The notes beneath the pieces are model-generated. The model saw only the letters and a program-made list of their open reading frames with translations, made no database searches and had not been told where the DNA came from. From the NCBI RefSeq assembly GCF_002995495.1, contig NZ_PVZV01000002.1, positions 868,001 through 932,000 of the forward strand: a stretch of 64,000 bases of DNA, in the 5' to 3' direction. Source of the DNA: Actinocorallia populi. GTDB taxonomy: Bacteria; Actinomycetota; Actinomycetes; Streptosporangiales; Streptosporangiaceae. Position 1 is the first letter of the stretch. Every line of letters begins with the position of its first letter. A program made the translations under genes and the position numbers. Shown here one piece after another: positions 8,099 through 16,926 of this stretch.

Positions 8099-8980
8099 TT
8101 GCTCGCCTACGACTTCATGCAGCGGGCGCTGCTGGCGGCGCTGCTCATCGGCCTGGCCGCCCCGGCCGTCGGCACCTTCATCGTGCAGCGGCGGCTGGCC
8201 CTGCTGGGCGACGGCATCGGCCACATCGCGCTGACCGGCGTCGCGCTCGGCCTGGTCACCAGCACCTCGCCGCTGCTGGGCGCGATCGTCGTCTCGGTGC
8301 TCGGCGCGATCTGCATCGAGCTGCTGCGCACCCGCGGCCGCACCGGCGGGGACGTGGCGCTGGCGCTGCTGTTCTACGGGGGGCTGGCCGGCGGGGTGCT
8401 GGTCACCAACTTCGCGCCCGGCGGCAGCACCTCCAGCCTCCTGTCCTACCTGTTCGGCTCGATCAGCAGCGTCTCCGAGCAGGACCTGCTGGTCATCGCC
8501 CTGCTCGTGGCGGCGGTGCTGGGCGTCCTGGTGCTGCTGCGCCGCGAGCTGTTCGTCCTGTGCCAGGACGAGGAGGTCGCGCGGGCCGCGGGGCTGCGGA
8601 CCGGCCTGCTGAGCATGATGCTGGCCGTCATCGCCGCGCTCACCATCGTGGTGGCGATGCGGGTCGTGGGGCTGCTGCTGGTCAGCGCGCTCATGGTGGT
8701 GCCGGTCGCGGCGGCCCAGCAGCTGACCCGGGGCTTTCGGGCGACGGCGTTGCTGGCCATGCTCTTCGGCATGCTCGCCGCGGTCGGCGGCCTGGCCGGG
8801 TCGTACCAGTTCAGCGTGGGGGAGGTGAACATCTCCCCGGGGCCCGCGATCGTCATGGTGGCGTTGGCGATCTTCGTCCTGTCCGCCGCCGGCGGGTTCC
8901 TGGTCCGGCGCCGCCACGCTCCGTCCCTCGCGGGCCCTGTAATGTCTGGGGGCGGACCCGTGAGTGAGGAGACGTCATGA
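8099..8980 (+). CDS. znuB: Zinc ABC transporter membrane permease
   Basis: A 293-residue ABC-3 family permease with about eight hydrophobic segments. It begins TTG at 8099 (MLAYDFMQRALL), which matches the N-terminus usual for ZnuB/MntB permeases and has GGAAGG about 8 nt upstream; ATG 8117 would delete conserved residues. The last bases overlap the zur start (ATGA), so permease and repressor are translationally coupled. Confidence 0.92.
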   Translation: MLAYDFMQRALLAALLIGLAAPAVGTFIVQRRLALLGDGIGHIALTGVALGLVTSTSPLLGAIVVSVLGAICIELLRTRGRTGGDVALALLFYGGLAGGVLVTNFAPGGSTSSLLSYLFGSISSVSEQDLLVIALLVAAVLGVLVLLRRELFVLCQDEEVARAAGLRTGLLSMMLAVIAALTIVVAMRVVGLLLVSALMVVPVAAAQQLTRGFRATALLAMLFGMLAAVGGLAGSYQFSVGEVNISPGPAIVMVALAIFVLSAAGGFLVRRRHAPSLAGPVMSGGGPVSEETS

Positions 8981-9360
8981 CGACCGCCAGACGCGAGGCG
9001 GTACGCCGAGCCCTGGCCTCCGGCGAGGGCTTCCGCAGCGCCCAGGACATCTACGCGGTGCTGCGCGCGGAGGGCTCGAAGATCGGCCTGACCACGGTGT
9101 ACCGGGCTCTTCAGGCGATGTCGGAGACCGGCGAGGTGGACGTGCTGCGCACCGCCGAGGGCGAGGCGGTCTACCGCGCCTGCACCACCGAGGATCACCA
9201 CCACCACCTGGTCTGCCGCTCCTGCGGCCGGACCGTCGAGGTGGAGGGCCCGGCGGTGGAGAGGTGGGCGGACGCCGTCGGCGCCGAGCACGGCTTCACC
9301 GACATGACCCACACCGTGGAGGTCTTCGGCACCTGCCCCGACTGCGCCGCCCGCTCCTGA
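8977..9360 (+). CDS. zur: Fur-family zinc uptake regulator Zur
   Basis: A 127-residue Fur-type repressor: winged helix with TTVYRAL recognition helix (about 33–45), hinge HHHHLVC, and two structural CxxC pairs (CRSCG and CPDC) that hold the dimerisation-domain zinc. Being inside the znu operon, it points to zinc and not iron as the signal. It overlaps znuB by 4 nt with GAGGAG upstream. It would repress the operon through the box at 6309–6323, giving negative feedback on its own synthesis. Confidence 0.92.
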   Translation: MTTARREAVRRALASGEGFRSAQDIYAVLRAEGSKIGLTTVYRALQAMSETGEVDVLRTAEGEAVYRACTTEDHHHHLVCRSCGRTVEVEGPAVERWADAVGAEHGFTDMTHTVEVFGTCPDCAARS

Positions 9361-9399
9361 CCGGAGGCGGGCCGGCGGGCGTCGGCTAGCCTGGAACGC

Positions 9400-9446
9400 G
9401 GCAGGCCTGCTTCCGCCCAGCTCCAATGGGCGGAAGCAGGCCTGCC
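9400..9446. terminator. Bidirectional terminator between zur and the secreted protein gene
   Basis: A perfect 20-bp inverted repeat (arms 9400–9419 and 9427–9446, loop GCTCCAA) lies between two convergent stop codons (zur 9360, secreted protein 9472). It shares the CCGCCCA…TGGGCGG core with the hairpin at 10393–10437. Confidence 0.85.
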
Positions 9447-9471
9447 TCATACCTCGGGACCGCCGGTCGGC

Positions 9472-10098
9472 CTAGGGGTAGGTGCCGGTGACGTAGAGGG
9501 ACTCGTCGCTCGCGGTCGTGAGCGCGAAGACGCCCTGGGTGATGGAGGCGCTGCTCGGGCAGAGGAAGATGCCCGAGGTCTTGTTGACCGTGATGCCTGC
9601 CATGTTGACCTGGGCCTGGCCGTTGGACGGGACCGGGCGGTTGGCGTTGGACCCGTTGAACCCGTTCGCCACGACGTTGCCGCCGTAGGTGCACTGCACG
9701 CCGAAGACGGTCGCCCGCACCGTGAAGCCGTTGAGGGCGACGGTGCCGTCCCTGCCGCCCGCGACGGGCGCGTAGGTGACGCTCCCGGCCCAGGGCATGT
9801 TCAGGAAGGTGATGGACGACGCGGTGCCCGAGCAGCCTCCGATGCTGGCCGAGGTGATGCTCAGCGGGTTGCCGTCGGAGTCGATGGTGCCGTTCAGGCT
9901 CGCGGAGGTGCAGGTCGTGGTGCCGCCGCCGTTGACCACCAGGTTCTGGATGAGGGTGGCCTTGGCGCTGCCGCTGTAGAGGGTGTTGCCGGCCACCTTG
10001 CGGATCTCGGTGGTGCCCGCGTGGGCGGGGGCGCCTACCGCGGTGAGCGCGAGGGCCGCGGCTCCCGTGAGTGCCGCCAGTTGTCGGATACGCGACAT
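9472..10098 (-). CDS. Secreted four-cysteine protein of unknown function, paralog 1
   Basis: A 208-residue exported protein with a signal peptide cleaved after about APAHA. The mature part is rich in Ser, Thr, Gly and Asn, predicted to be beta-structured, with four Cys (TTTCTS, GGCSG, VQCTYGG, FLCPSS) that could form two disulfides. It is clearly paralogous to the next gene (10469–11092): shared blocks are TSASIGxCSG, a Pro-Trp segment, CxYGG, a NANRPV/NPNRPV block and VTVNK. I prefer ATG 10098 because GGAG lies exactly 6 nt upstream; ATG 10104 would leave no spacing. It has its own promoter and terminator. I do not recognise a named function. Confidence 0.8.
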   Translation of the reverse strand: MSRIRQLAALTGAAALALTAVGAPAHAGTTEIRKVAGNTLYSGSAKATLIQNLVVNGGGTTTCTSASLNGTIDSDGNPLSITSASIGGCSGTASSITFLNMPWAGSVTYAPVAGGRDGTVALNGFTVRATVFGVQCTYGGNVVANGFNGSNANRPVPSNGQAQVNMAGITVNKTSGIFLCPSSASITQGVFALTTASDESLYVTGTYP

Positions 10099-10133
10099 TG
10101 ACATCTCCTTTGTCTGGTTGCAATGCCACCGTG

Positions 10134-10162
10134 AAGGTAAGCAGACGCCGATGGTGCGTCAA
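10134..10162 (-). promoter_or_regulatory. Promoter of secreted paralog 1
   Basis: On the minus strand TTGACG (10162–10157) is followed after 17 nt by TACCTT (10139–10134), then about 35 nt of leader with AAAGGAG before the start. The paralog's promoter at 11126–11154 has the same hexamers, spacing and preceding ATA. Confidence 0.7.
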
Positions 10163-10183
10163 TATCCGACTGATTCATGAAAT

Positions 10184-10309
10184 GGCCGCTTTGTGACATG
10201 CGTCACCTGGTTGTCATCCCCTGATAAAAACGGCGAGTAAAATACGCGGCCGTCTGAGTGCCGGGGGAAGGCGCGTTCTGTCGCGCTGAGTGGCCGGTTT
10301 GTGACATGC
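10184..10309. repeat. Direct repeat of an 18-nt TTTGTGACATGC element in the intergenic region
   Basis: GGCCGCTTTGTGACATGC (10184–10201) and GGCCGGTTTGTGACATGC (10292–10309) match at 17 of 18 positions and start 108 nt apart, upstream of paralog 1. The 364-nt gap 10105–10468 holds this pair, the paralog 1 promoter and the paralog 2 terminator; I see no gene in it. The repeats may be regulator sites or remnants of the duplication. Confidence 0.55.
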
Positions 10310-10392
10310 AACACTGCTCGGCCTGGTGAAAGGTGCTTCGATGGGCCCGGCGAGGTGGGGTGAAGATCAGTCTCTCGTCTACGCTGAAAACG

Positions 10393-10437
10393 GCGGGCCC
10401 GTCTCCGCCCATGTCGGGTGGGCGGAGACGGGCCCGC
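10393..10437 (-). terminator. Terminator of secreted paralog 2
   Basis: A perfect 19-bp inverted repeat (10393–10411 with 10419–10437, loop TGTCGGG) lies 32 nt past the stop codon of the minus-strand gene, and its stem core resembles that of the terminator of paralog 1. Confidence 0.8.
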
Positions 10438-10468
10438 GTCTCGGGACCGGTTCACGGCCCCGCGGGGA

Positions 10469-11092
10469 TCAGGGGCCGGCGGTGATCAGGTTGCCGCTGC
10501 CGTCGGTCAGCTCCAGGACGCCGGAGACCGAGGCGCTGCCCGGGCAGAAGAAGTTGCTGCCGGAGTTGATCTTGTTCACGGTCACGTTGGTCGCCTTGGC
10601 CTGGGCGTGGGTGCTCGAGGCGACGGGGCGGTTCGGGTTGGCGCCGTTGTAGGCGTCGCCGGTCAGGGCACCGCCGTAGATGCAGGTGATGCCGCCGAGG
10701 ACGTTCACGACCGCCTTCACCCGGAATCCGGCCATGGTGACGGTGCCCTCGCGGTCGCGGATGCCGTCGTTGGTGTAGACGACGTTGCCGCCGGACCACG
10801 GCAGGTTCTCCGGGGTGACCGTCGCGCTGACGGAGCCGCTGCAGGCGCCGATGCTCGCCGAGGTGACCGACAGGCCGGTGCCGTCGGTGTTGAGGGTGCC
10901 GGACATCGTCCCGCTGGGGCAGCTGGCCGTGGTGGGCGAGCCGAGGAGGGTGACCGTCACGGTCAGCGGCTCCAGGATCGTGGCGCGGAAGGTGGTGCTG
11001 CTCACCGTGGTCGCGGACGCCGGAACGGCCAGCGCCATCGCGGCCACCGTCGTGAGGCCGGTGAGAGCGGCGAGGCGTTTGAGGACGGACAT
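10469..11092 (-). CDS. Secreted four-cysteine protein of unknown function, paralog 2
   Basis: A 207-residue exported protein beginning MSVLKRLAALTGL, with a signal peptide ending about VPASA. It shares with paralog 1 the four cysteines in the same order (ASCPSG, GACSG, ITCIYGG, FFCPGS), the TSASIG block, LPWSG, the NPNRPV block and VTVNK. The sequence contains no catalytic signature that I recognise and no membrane anchor or cell-wall sorting signal. Two independent transcription units for close paralogs suggest dosage or differential expression during growth or development. Roles such as surface or spore-associated proteins are speculation. Confidence 0.8.
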   Translation of the reverse strand: MSVLKRLAALTGLTTVAAMALAVPASATTVSSTTFRATILEPLTVTVTLLGSPTTASCPSGTMSGTLNTDGTGLSVTSASIGACSGSVSATVTPENLPWSGGNVVYTNDGIRDREGTVTMAGFRVKAVVNVLGGITCIYGGALTGDAYNGANPNRPVASSTHAQAKATNVTVNKINSGSNFFCPGSASVSGVLELTDGSGNLITAGP

Positions 11093-11104
11093 GCGAGGTC
11101 CCTT

Positions 11105-11154
11105 CGCTGTGGGGGTGTCACAGCGAAAGTAAGTGGTTACTTTAAAGCCGTCAA
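11105..11154 (-). promoter_or_regulatory. Promoter and 5'-leader hairpin of secreted paralog 2
   Basis: On the minus strand TTGACG (11154–11149), 17 nt, then TACTTT (11131–11126) forms a good promoter. Directly at the predicted 5' end of the mRNA is a perfect 7-bp inverted repeat (CGCTGTG 11105–11111, CACAGCG 11119–11125, 7-nt loop), which could stabilise the transcript or bind a regulator. Confidence 0.65.
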
Positions 11155-11234
11155 TATGGACTTGTAAGTAGTGATTTGTCCGGAATGAGACACCCGTAAG
11201 GTGTTTTGCATCACATGGTGCCGGACATGAACAA

Positions 11235-11268
11235 GGGCCATGGCACCGCGCAAACGGTGCCATGGCCC
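11235..11268 (-). terminator. Terminator hairpin after the GH15 gene
   Basis: GGGCCATGGCACCG (11235–11248) and its exact complement (11255–11268) form a 14-bp stem with a CGCAAA loop, 31 nt beyond the stop codon of the minus-strand GH15 gene. Confidence 0.75.
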
Positions 11269-11298
11269 CGGTCGTGCCGGCCCGGCCGGGCCGGCGGA

Positions 11299-13197
11299 TC
11301 AGGCGAAGGGGAACAGGCGCTGGCCGCGCTCGATCCCGATGACCTGCATCACGGCGTTGATGAGCGCCAGATGGGTGAAGGCCTGGGGGAAGTTGCCCAG
11401 GTGGCGGCCGGTGTGCGCGTCGATCTCCTCGGCGTACAGCTGCAGCTGCGAGGCGTACGACAGCAGCTTGTGGCAGAGGGTCTTGGCGCGTTCGGTCTCG
11501 CCGATGGTCACCAGCGCCGACACCAGCCAGAACGAGCAGATCGTGAAGGTCCCCTCCTCCGAGGCGAACCCGTCGTCGGTCTCCTCCGCCCGGTAGCGCA
11601 GCACCAGGTCGTCCTCGGTGAGCTCCTCGGCGATCGCCAGGACCGTCTCGCGGACCCGCTTGTCCTCGGCCGGCAGGAACCCCAGGATCGGGATCAGCAG
11701 GACCGAGGCGTCCAGGGACTTGGAGCCGTAGTGGGCGGTGAACACGCCACGCTCGTCCACGGCGTTGGCCAGCACGTCGTCGCGGATCTCGTCGGCCGCG
11801 GCCTGCCAGCGCTCGGCGCGGGCCGCCTCGTCGGCGCCGCGCAGCCGGGCCAGCCGGGCGCCGCGGTCGGCGGCCACCCAGCAGAAGACCTTGGAGGAGG
11901 TGAAGTGCTGGGGAGCGCCGCGGACCTCCCACATGCCGCAGTCCGGCTCGCGCCAGTGCAGCAGCGCCTCCTCGACCTGGGTCACCACGATCTTCCACAG
12001 CCGGTCGTCCAGCCTGTCGCGCTTGCGCACGAACAGGTAGATCGAGCTGATGATCGCGCCCCAGACGTCGTGCTGGGCCTGGGTGTAGGCGCCGTTGCCG
12101 ATCCGGACGGGTTTGGCGTTGTCGTACCCGCTCAGATGGTCCAGCGTGGACTCCGGCAGCTCCGACCTCCCGTCGATCCCGTACATGATCTGGAGCCTGC
12201 CGTCGGACTCCTCGGCCACGTCGGTGATGAAGTGGAAGAAGTCGTTGGCCTCCCAGTCGTAGCCGAGGGTGTAGAACGCCCACAGCGTCATCGTGGAGTC
12301 GCGGATCCAGGTGTAGCGGTAGTCCCAGTTGCGGTCCCCGCCGGGGGCCTCGGGCAGCGAGGTCGTCGCCGCCGCGGCCACCGCGCCGGTGTTGGCGTAG
12401 GTCAGGCCCTTGAGGGTGAGGGCGCTGCGCTGCAGGTAGGAGCGCCACGGGTGGTCGGGGAAGTCGCCCCGGTCCAGCCAGTGCTGCCAGTGGTGGATGG
12501 TCCAGCGCAGGCGCTTCTGGGCCTCCTTGAGGTTCTGCGGGGCGCCGTGGGAGCTCCACGACAACGCCACGAACCGGGACTCGCCCTCCTTGAGGAGGGT
12601 GCGGGCGGTGGCCAGCGAGCCCTCGAAGCCGACGTTCATGTCGCTGGTCAGGTGCAGGTCGAGGTCGTGCCCCGCCCCGGTGGCCAGCGCCTCGTGGTAG
12701 CCCTGCCCGGTGTACTGCCACTGGGCGGGGAGCTTGCCGTAGTCGAACACCGGCATGCAGTCCATGCGCACCTGGACGTTCCCGTTGACGCACTTGACCA
12801 TCCGCAGCAGGACGTGGTCGGCGTCGTAGTCGGTGGGCGCGCGCCGGTAGGAGCGGGACCGTTCCGTTTCATGGTGCCAGGGCCCCATGAGCAGGGCGTC
12901 CGTCACCACCAGCCAGCCGCCCCTGGTCCACCAGGTGGTCTCCATCACCATCGTCCCGGGGATGTAGCGCTGCGCCGCCGGCACCTCGACCCCCGCCGGA
13001 CCGATCCGGAAGTAGCCGGCGTCACGGTCCAGGATCGAGCCGAAGACGCTCGGCGAGTCCATCGAGGGCAGGCACAGCCACTCCACGTTGCCGTTCGGCG
13101 CCATCAGCGCCGTGGTCTCGCAGTCCGACAGGAACCCGAAGTCCGCGATCGGAGAGAACGGTTCACTGCCAGGCCCCAGGGCCCCACGACGTCGCAC
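11299..13197 (-). CDS. Glycoside hydrolase family 15 protein (trehalase/glucoamylase type)
   Basis: A ~632-residue GH15 enzyme with an N-terminal beta-sandwich (ISDFGFL-like opening PIADFGFLSDCETTALMAPNGNVEWLC) and a C-terminal (alpha/alpha)6 barrel. Barrel signatures include DRNWDYRYTWIRDS, GAYTQAQHDVWG and DCGMWEVRG with candidate catalytic Glu. Actinobacterial members of this length (for example mycobacterial Rv2402) act as trehalases or glucan hydrolases; the substrate is not certain here. There is no signal peptide, so it is cytoplasmic. The frame is open upstream to 13236 (GTG), but GTG 13197 has a GAGGGGGGTGAG site just before it and is preferred. It is divergent from ppdK. Confidence 0.85.
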   Translation of the reverse strand: MRRRGALGPGSEPFSPIADFGFLSDCETTALMAPNGNVEWLCLPSMDSPSVFGSILDRDAGYFRIGPAGVEVPAAQRYIPGTMVMETTWWTRGGWLVVTDALLMGPWHHETERSRSYRRAPTDYDADHVLLRMVKCVNGNVQVRMDCMPVFDYGKLPAQWQYTGQGYHEALATGAGHDLDLHLTSDMNVGFEGSLATARTLLKEGESRFVALSWSSHGAPQNLKEAQKRLRWTIHHWQHWLDRGDFPDHPWRSYLQRSALTLKGLTYANTGAVAAAATTSLPEAPGGDRNWDYRYTWIRDSTMTLWAFYTLGYDWEANDFFHFITDVAEESDGRLQIMYGIDGRSELPESTLDHLSGYDNAKPVRIGNGAYTQAQHDVWGAIISSIYLFVRKRDRLDDRLWKIVVTQVEEALLHWREPDCGMWEVRGAPQHFTSSKVFCWVAADRGARLARLRGADEAARAERWQAAADEIRDDVLANAVDERGVFTAHYGSKSLDASVLLIPILGFLPAEDKRVRETVLAIAEELTEDDLVLRYRAEETDDGFASEEGTFTICSFWLVSALVTIGETERAKTLCHKLLSYASQLQLYAEEIDAHTGRHLGNFPQAFTHLALINAVMQVIGIERGQRLFPFA

Positions 13198-13413
13198 GGC
13201 CTCACCCCCCTCATACCTTGCTTCCCCGGTTTTCACGGGCTAGCACGCTCCAATCCACTGTGAAAAGAACGCAAAGTTATCGGAACAAGACTATTGGAAT
13301 AGACCACGGAACCCGCCCTGACCAGCGAGTTTGCTCTCTGGTTGAATGGGGCGACGGGGCCTGAACTGGGCAACGGGTACAGTCCACGCCCAAAGGGTGG
13401 AAGGGAGCTGGCC

Positions 13414-16083
13414 GTGCCGAAGTTCGTTTACGACTTCACAGAGGGCAACAAAGACCTCAAAGATCTGCTGGGCGGAAAAGGTGCGAATCTTTCCGAGATG
13501 ACAAATTTGGGACTTCCGGTACCTCCGGGGTTCACCATCACCACGCAGGCGTGCCGGCACTACCTGACCGAGGGGGCGGTCCCGGCAGGTCTGGCCGAGG
13601 AGATCACCGAGCACCTGACCGCGCTCGAGAGCACCATGGGCAAGCGGCTCGGCCAGGCGGACGATCCGCTTCTGGTCAGCGTACGTTCCGGTGCCAAATT
13701 CTCCATGCCGGGAATGATGGACACCGTGTTGAACATCGGGCTGAACGACGAGTCCGTGGCGGGCCTCGCCGCGCAGGCCGGCAACGAGCGCTTCGCCTGG
13801 GACTCCTACCGGCGCCTGATCCAGATGTTCGGCAAGACCGTCCTCGGCGTGGACGGCGAGCTGTTCGAGGAGGCGCTGGAGGAGCTCAAGCACGCCAAGG
13901 GCACCACGGACGACCTGGACCTGGGCGCGGACGACTTCCAGAAGCTGGTCGGCACCTTCAAGGGCATCGTGCGCGAGCGAGCGGGCCGGGAGTTCCCGAC
14001 CGACCCGCGCGAGCAGATGGACCTGGCGATCAAGGCGGTGTTCGACTCCTGGAACTCCGACCGTGCCGTCCTCTACCGCCGCCAGGAGCGCATCCCCGCC
14101 GAGCTGGGCACCGCGGTGAACGTCTGCTCCATGGTCTTCGGCAACCTGGGCATGGACTCGGGCACCGGCGTGGCCTTCACCCGCGACCCCGCCAGCGGCC
14201 AGCAGGGCGTCTACGGCGACTACCTGCAGAACGCCCAGGGCGAGGACGTGGTGGCCGGCATCCGCAACACGGTGCCGCTGGCCGACCTCGAGCGGATCAA
14301 CAAGCCGGTCTACGACCAGCTGCTCGAGATCATGGAGACGCTGGAGAACCACTACCTCGACCTGTGCGACATCGAGTTCACGGTCGAGCGCGGCAAGCTG
14401 TGGATGCTGCAGACCCGGGTGGGCAAGCGCACCGCCGCCGCGGCGTTCCGCATCGCCTGCCAGCTGGCCGACCAGGGCCTGATCGACCTCGACGAGGCGA
14501 TCCACCGGGTCAACGGCGACCAGCTCGCCCAGCTGATGTTCCCGCGCTTCGACGCCGGAGCCGCCAAGACGAAGATCGCCAAGGGCATGAACGCCTCGCC
14601 CGGCGCCGCCGTGGGCAGGGCCGTCTTCTCCTCCGAGGCGGCGGTCGAGGCCGCGGCCCGCGGCGAGAGGACCATCCTGGTGCGCCGGGAGACCAACCCC
14701 GACGACCTCACCGGCATGATCGCCGCCGAGGGCATCCTCACCTCGCGCGGCGGCAAGACCTCGCACGCGGCCGTCGTGGCCCGCGGCATGGGCAAGACCT
14801 GCGTCTGCGGCGCCGAGGACCTCGACGTCGACGTCAAGGCCCGCCGCATGAAGGCGGGGGAGGTGGTCGTCGAGGAGGGCGACGTGATCTCCATCGACGG
14901 CACGACCGGCGACGTCTACCTGGGCGAGGTGCCCGTCAGCCCCTCCCCGGTGGTGCGCTACTTCGAGGGCGAGCTCGCCCCCGCCGACGGCGACGAGCTC
15001 GTCCAGTCGGTGCACCGGCTGATGACGCACGCCGACACCGCGGCGCGCCTCGCGGTGCGCGCCAACGCCGACACCCCCGAGGACGCCGCGCGGGCACGCC
15101 GCTTCGGCGCCACGGGCATCGGCCTGTGCCGCACTGAGCACATGTTCCTCGGCGACCGGCGGCAGCTGGTGGAGGACCTGATCCTGGCCACCTCCGACGC
15201 CGGGCGCGAGGCGGCGCTGGAGGCGCTCGCCCCGCTGCAGAAGGAGGACTTCCACGGCATCCTCCAGGCCATGGACGGGCAGCCCGTCACGATCCGGCTG
15301 ATCGACCCGCCGCTGCACGAGTTCCTCCCGGATCTGACGGAGCTTTCGGTCAAGGTGGCCCTCGCCGGGGCCGACGCGTCCGACAAGGATCGCAGGCTGC
15401 TGGAGGCGGTCCACCGCCTTCACGAACAGAACCCTATGCTCGGTCTGCGTGGGGTGAGGCTGGGTCTGGTGATTCCCGGCCTGTTCGCGATGCAGGTTCG
15501 GGCCATCGCGGAGGCGGCGGCCCAGCGGCTGTCCGAGGGGGGTGACCCCCGTCCTGAGATCATGATCCCCCTCGTGGGCTCCATTCAGGAACTCGAACAC
15601 GCCAGGGAAGAGGCCGAAGAGGTGCTCGCGTCGGTGGGCGGCGAGGTGAAGGCGCTGATCGGCACCATGATCGAGCTGCCGCGGGCGGCGCTGACCGCCG
15701 GCCAGATCGCCGAGGGCGCGGAGTTCTTCTCCTTCGGCACCAACGACCTCACCCAGACCACGTGGGGCTTCTCCCGCGACGACGTCGAGGCCTCGTTCTT
15801 CAGCCGCTACCTGGAGCTGGGCGTCTTCGGCGTCTCCCCGTTCGAGACGCTGGACCGCGAGGGCGTGGGCCGCCTGGTGCGCATCGCCGTCGAGGAGGGC
15901 CGCAGGACCCGTCCGGACCTCAAGCTCGGCGTCTGCGGCGAGCACGGCGGCGACCCCGAGTCGGTGCACTTCTTCCACGAGGTGGGCCTGGACTACGTGT
16001 CCTGCTCGCCGTTCCGGGTACCCGTGGCCCGGCTGGAGGCGGGCCGAGCGGCGGTGGAGACCGACGGCAGCGACAGCCGCTGA
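13414..16083 (+). CDS. ppdK: Pyruvate, phosphate dikinase
   Basis: An 889-residue PPDK interconverting ATP + phosphate + pyruvate and AMP + PPi + PEP. The N-terminal nucleotide-binding domain begins VPKFVYDFTEGNKDLKDLLGGKGANL. The central swivelling domain carries the phosphohistidine in GGKTSHAAVVARG (His451), and the C-terminal TIM barrel has the catalytic Cys in GVCGEHGG (Cys841). GTG 13414 is chosen because AAGGGAG lies 7 nt upstream and the protein then starts as family members do; the frame is open to 13342. It suits gluconeogenic/PEP recycling metabolism. The 216-nt divergent region shared with the GH15 gene must contain both promoters, but I could not place them. Confidence 0.96.
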   Translation: MPKFVYDFTEGNKDLKDLLGGKGANLSEMTNLGLPVPPGFTITTQACRHYLTEGAVPAGLAEEITEHLTALESTMGKRLGQADDPLLVSVRSGAKFSMPGMMDTVLNIGLNDESVAGLAAQAGNERFAWDSYRRLIQMFGKTVLGVDGELFEEALEELKHAKGTTDDLDLGADDFQKLVGTFKGIVRERAGREFPTDPREQMDLAIKAVFDSWNSDRAVLYRRQERIPAELGTAVNVCSMVFGNLGMDSGTGVAFTRDPASGQQGVYGDYLQNAQGEDVVAGIRNTVPLADLERINKPVYDQLLEIMETLENHYLDLCDIEFTVERGKLWMLQTRVGKRTAAAAFRIACQLADQGLIDLDEAIHRVNGDQLAQLMFPRFDAGAAKTKIAKGMNASPGAAVGRAVFSSEAAVEAAARGERTILVRRETNPDDLTGMIAAEGILTSRGGKTSHAAVVARGMGKTCVCGAEDLDVDVKARRMKAGEVVVEEGDVISIDGTTGDVYLGEVPVSPSPVVRYFEGELAPADGDELVQSVHRLMTHADTAARLAVRANADTPEDAARARRFGATGIGLCRTEHMFLGDRRQLVEDLILATSDAGREAALEALAPLQKEDFHGILQAMDGQPVTIRLIDPPLHEFLPDLTELSVKVALAGADASDKDRRLLEAVHRLHEQNPMLGLRGVRLGLVIPGLFAMQVRAIAEAAAQRLSEGGDPRPEIMIPLVGSIQELEHAREEAEEVLASVGGEVKALIGTMIELPRAALTAGQIAEGAEFFSFGTNDLTQTTWGFSRDDVEASFFSRYLELGVFGVSPFETLDREGVGRLVRIAVEEGRRTRPDLKLGVCGEHGGDPESVHFFHEVGLDYVSCSPFRVPVARLEAGRAAVETDGSDSR

Positions 16084-16102
16084 TCCGTCCCCGAACGGGA
16101 TC

Positions 16103-16136
16103 CGGCCCGGCGCGCGCCACATCGCGCGTCGGGCCG
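16103..16136 (+). terminator. Possible terminator after ppdK
   Basis: CGGCCCGGCGCGCG and CGCGCGTCGGGCCG form an imperfect 14-bp stem with a 6-nt loop, 19 nt beyond the ppdK stop codon. No T-run follows. Confidence 0.5.
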
Positions 16137-16181
16137 AACCCGCTGATCTCCCGGCTCGTCTGACCTATCGTGAGTGCCACG

Positions 16182-16886
16182 ATGGTGACGGACATGGATG
16201 AGCCACAGATCCAGGACGAAAACGGGGACGAGGGGGCAGGGCGCCGGGCGGCCGGGAAACGCGGGCGACGGCTGCCGCGCCCGCTGGTGTGGACCGGGCG
16301 GCTGCTGTTCGTGGTGGTCGCGGTGTGCGTGCTCACCCCGCTGGTCGTGGGCTGGCGGGTCTGGTACGAGGCCCGGCAGGACGAGCGCCCGAAGTCGGAC
16401 GCGATCATCGTGCTGGGCGCCGCGCAGTACGACGGGCGGCCCTCGCCCTACTTCGAGGCGCGGCTGCGGCACGCCTACACGCTCTACCGGGAGGGCGTCG
16501 CCCCGAAGATCGTCACGGTGGGCGGCAAGCAGGCGGGCGACCGGGTCACCGAGGCCGCCGCGGGCCGCGACTTCCTGGTCCGGCTGGGGGCGCCGGCGGC
16601 GGACGTCGTGGCGGTGGAGACCGGCCGGGACACCCTGCAGAGCATGATCGCGGTCGGCGGGGTCTACCGGGACCGCGGCTGGGGGAGCGGGGTCGTGGTC
16701 ACCGACCCGTGGCACAGCCTGCGGTCGAACAAGATGGCCGGGGACAACGGGATCGACGCGGTCTCCTCGCCCACCCGCAGCGGCCCCAGCGTGCAGACGC
16801 GGGACACCCAGCTCCACTCGATAGTCCGCGAGACGGGCGGGTATCTCTACTACGTGTTGCTCGGCCGCAGCCGACACACCATGTGA
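16182..16886 (+). CDS. YdcF/SanA-family (DUF218) membrane-anchored protein
   Basis: About 234 residues. A basic stretch ([10 protein letters not shown]) precedes one transmembrane helix ([18 protein letters not shown]), followed by an extracytoplasmic DUF218 domain: [15 protein letters not shown], a TVGGKQ loop, ETGRDT, and [11 protein letters not shown]. SanA/ElyC relatives contribute to envelope integrity and vancomycin resistance at the lipid-linked precursor step; the same role here is inference. The start is uncertain (GTG 16170, ATG 16182 or ATG 16194). A TATCGT element at 16166–16171 would favour a leaderless start near 16182. Confidence 0.8.
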   Translation: MVTDMDEPQIQDENGDEGAGRRAAGKRGRRLPRPLVWTGRLLFVVVAVCVLTPLVVGWRVWYEARQDERPKSDAIIVLGAAQYDGRPSPYFEARLRHAYTLYREGVAPKIVTVGGKQAGDRVTEAAAGRDFLVRLGAPAADVVAVETGRDTLQSMIAVGGVYRDRGWGSGVVVTDPWHSLRSNKMAGDNGIDAVSSPTRSGPSVQTRDTQLHSIVRETGGYLYYVLLGRSRHTM

Positions 16887-16926
16887 AAGTCACGAACGCC
16901 TCACCTGGGAGTCCTATCCTCTGGAG

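Noticed and set aside
13291-16122. Long minus-strand open frame opposite ppdK (and similar long antisense frames across the window)
   Set aside because: These arise from the GC-rich third positions of the real gene on the other strand. Their translations lack any domain and the sense frames have full family signatures.
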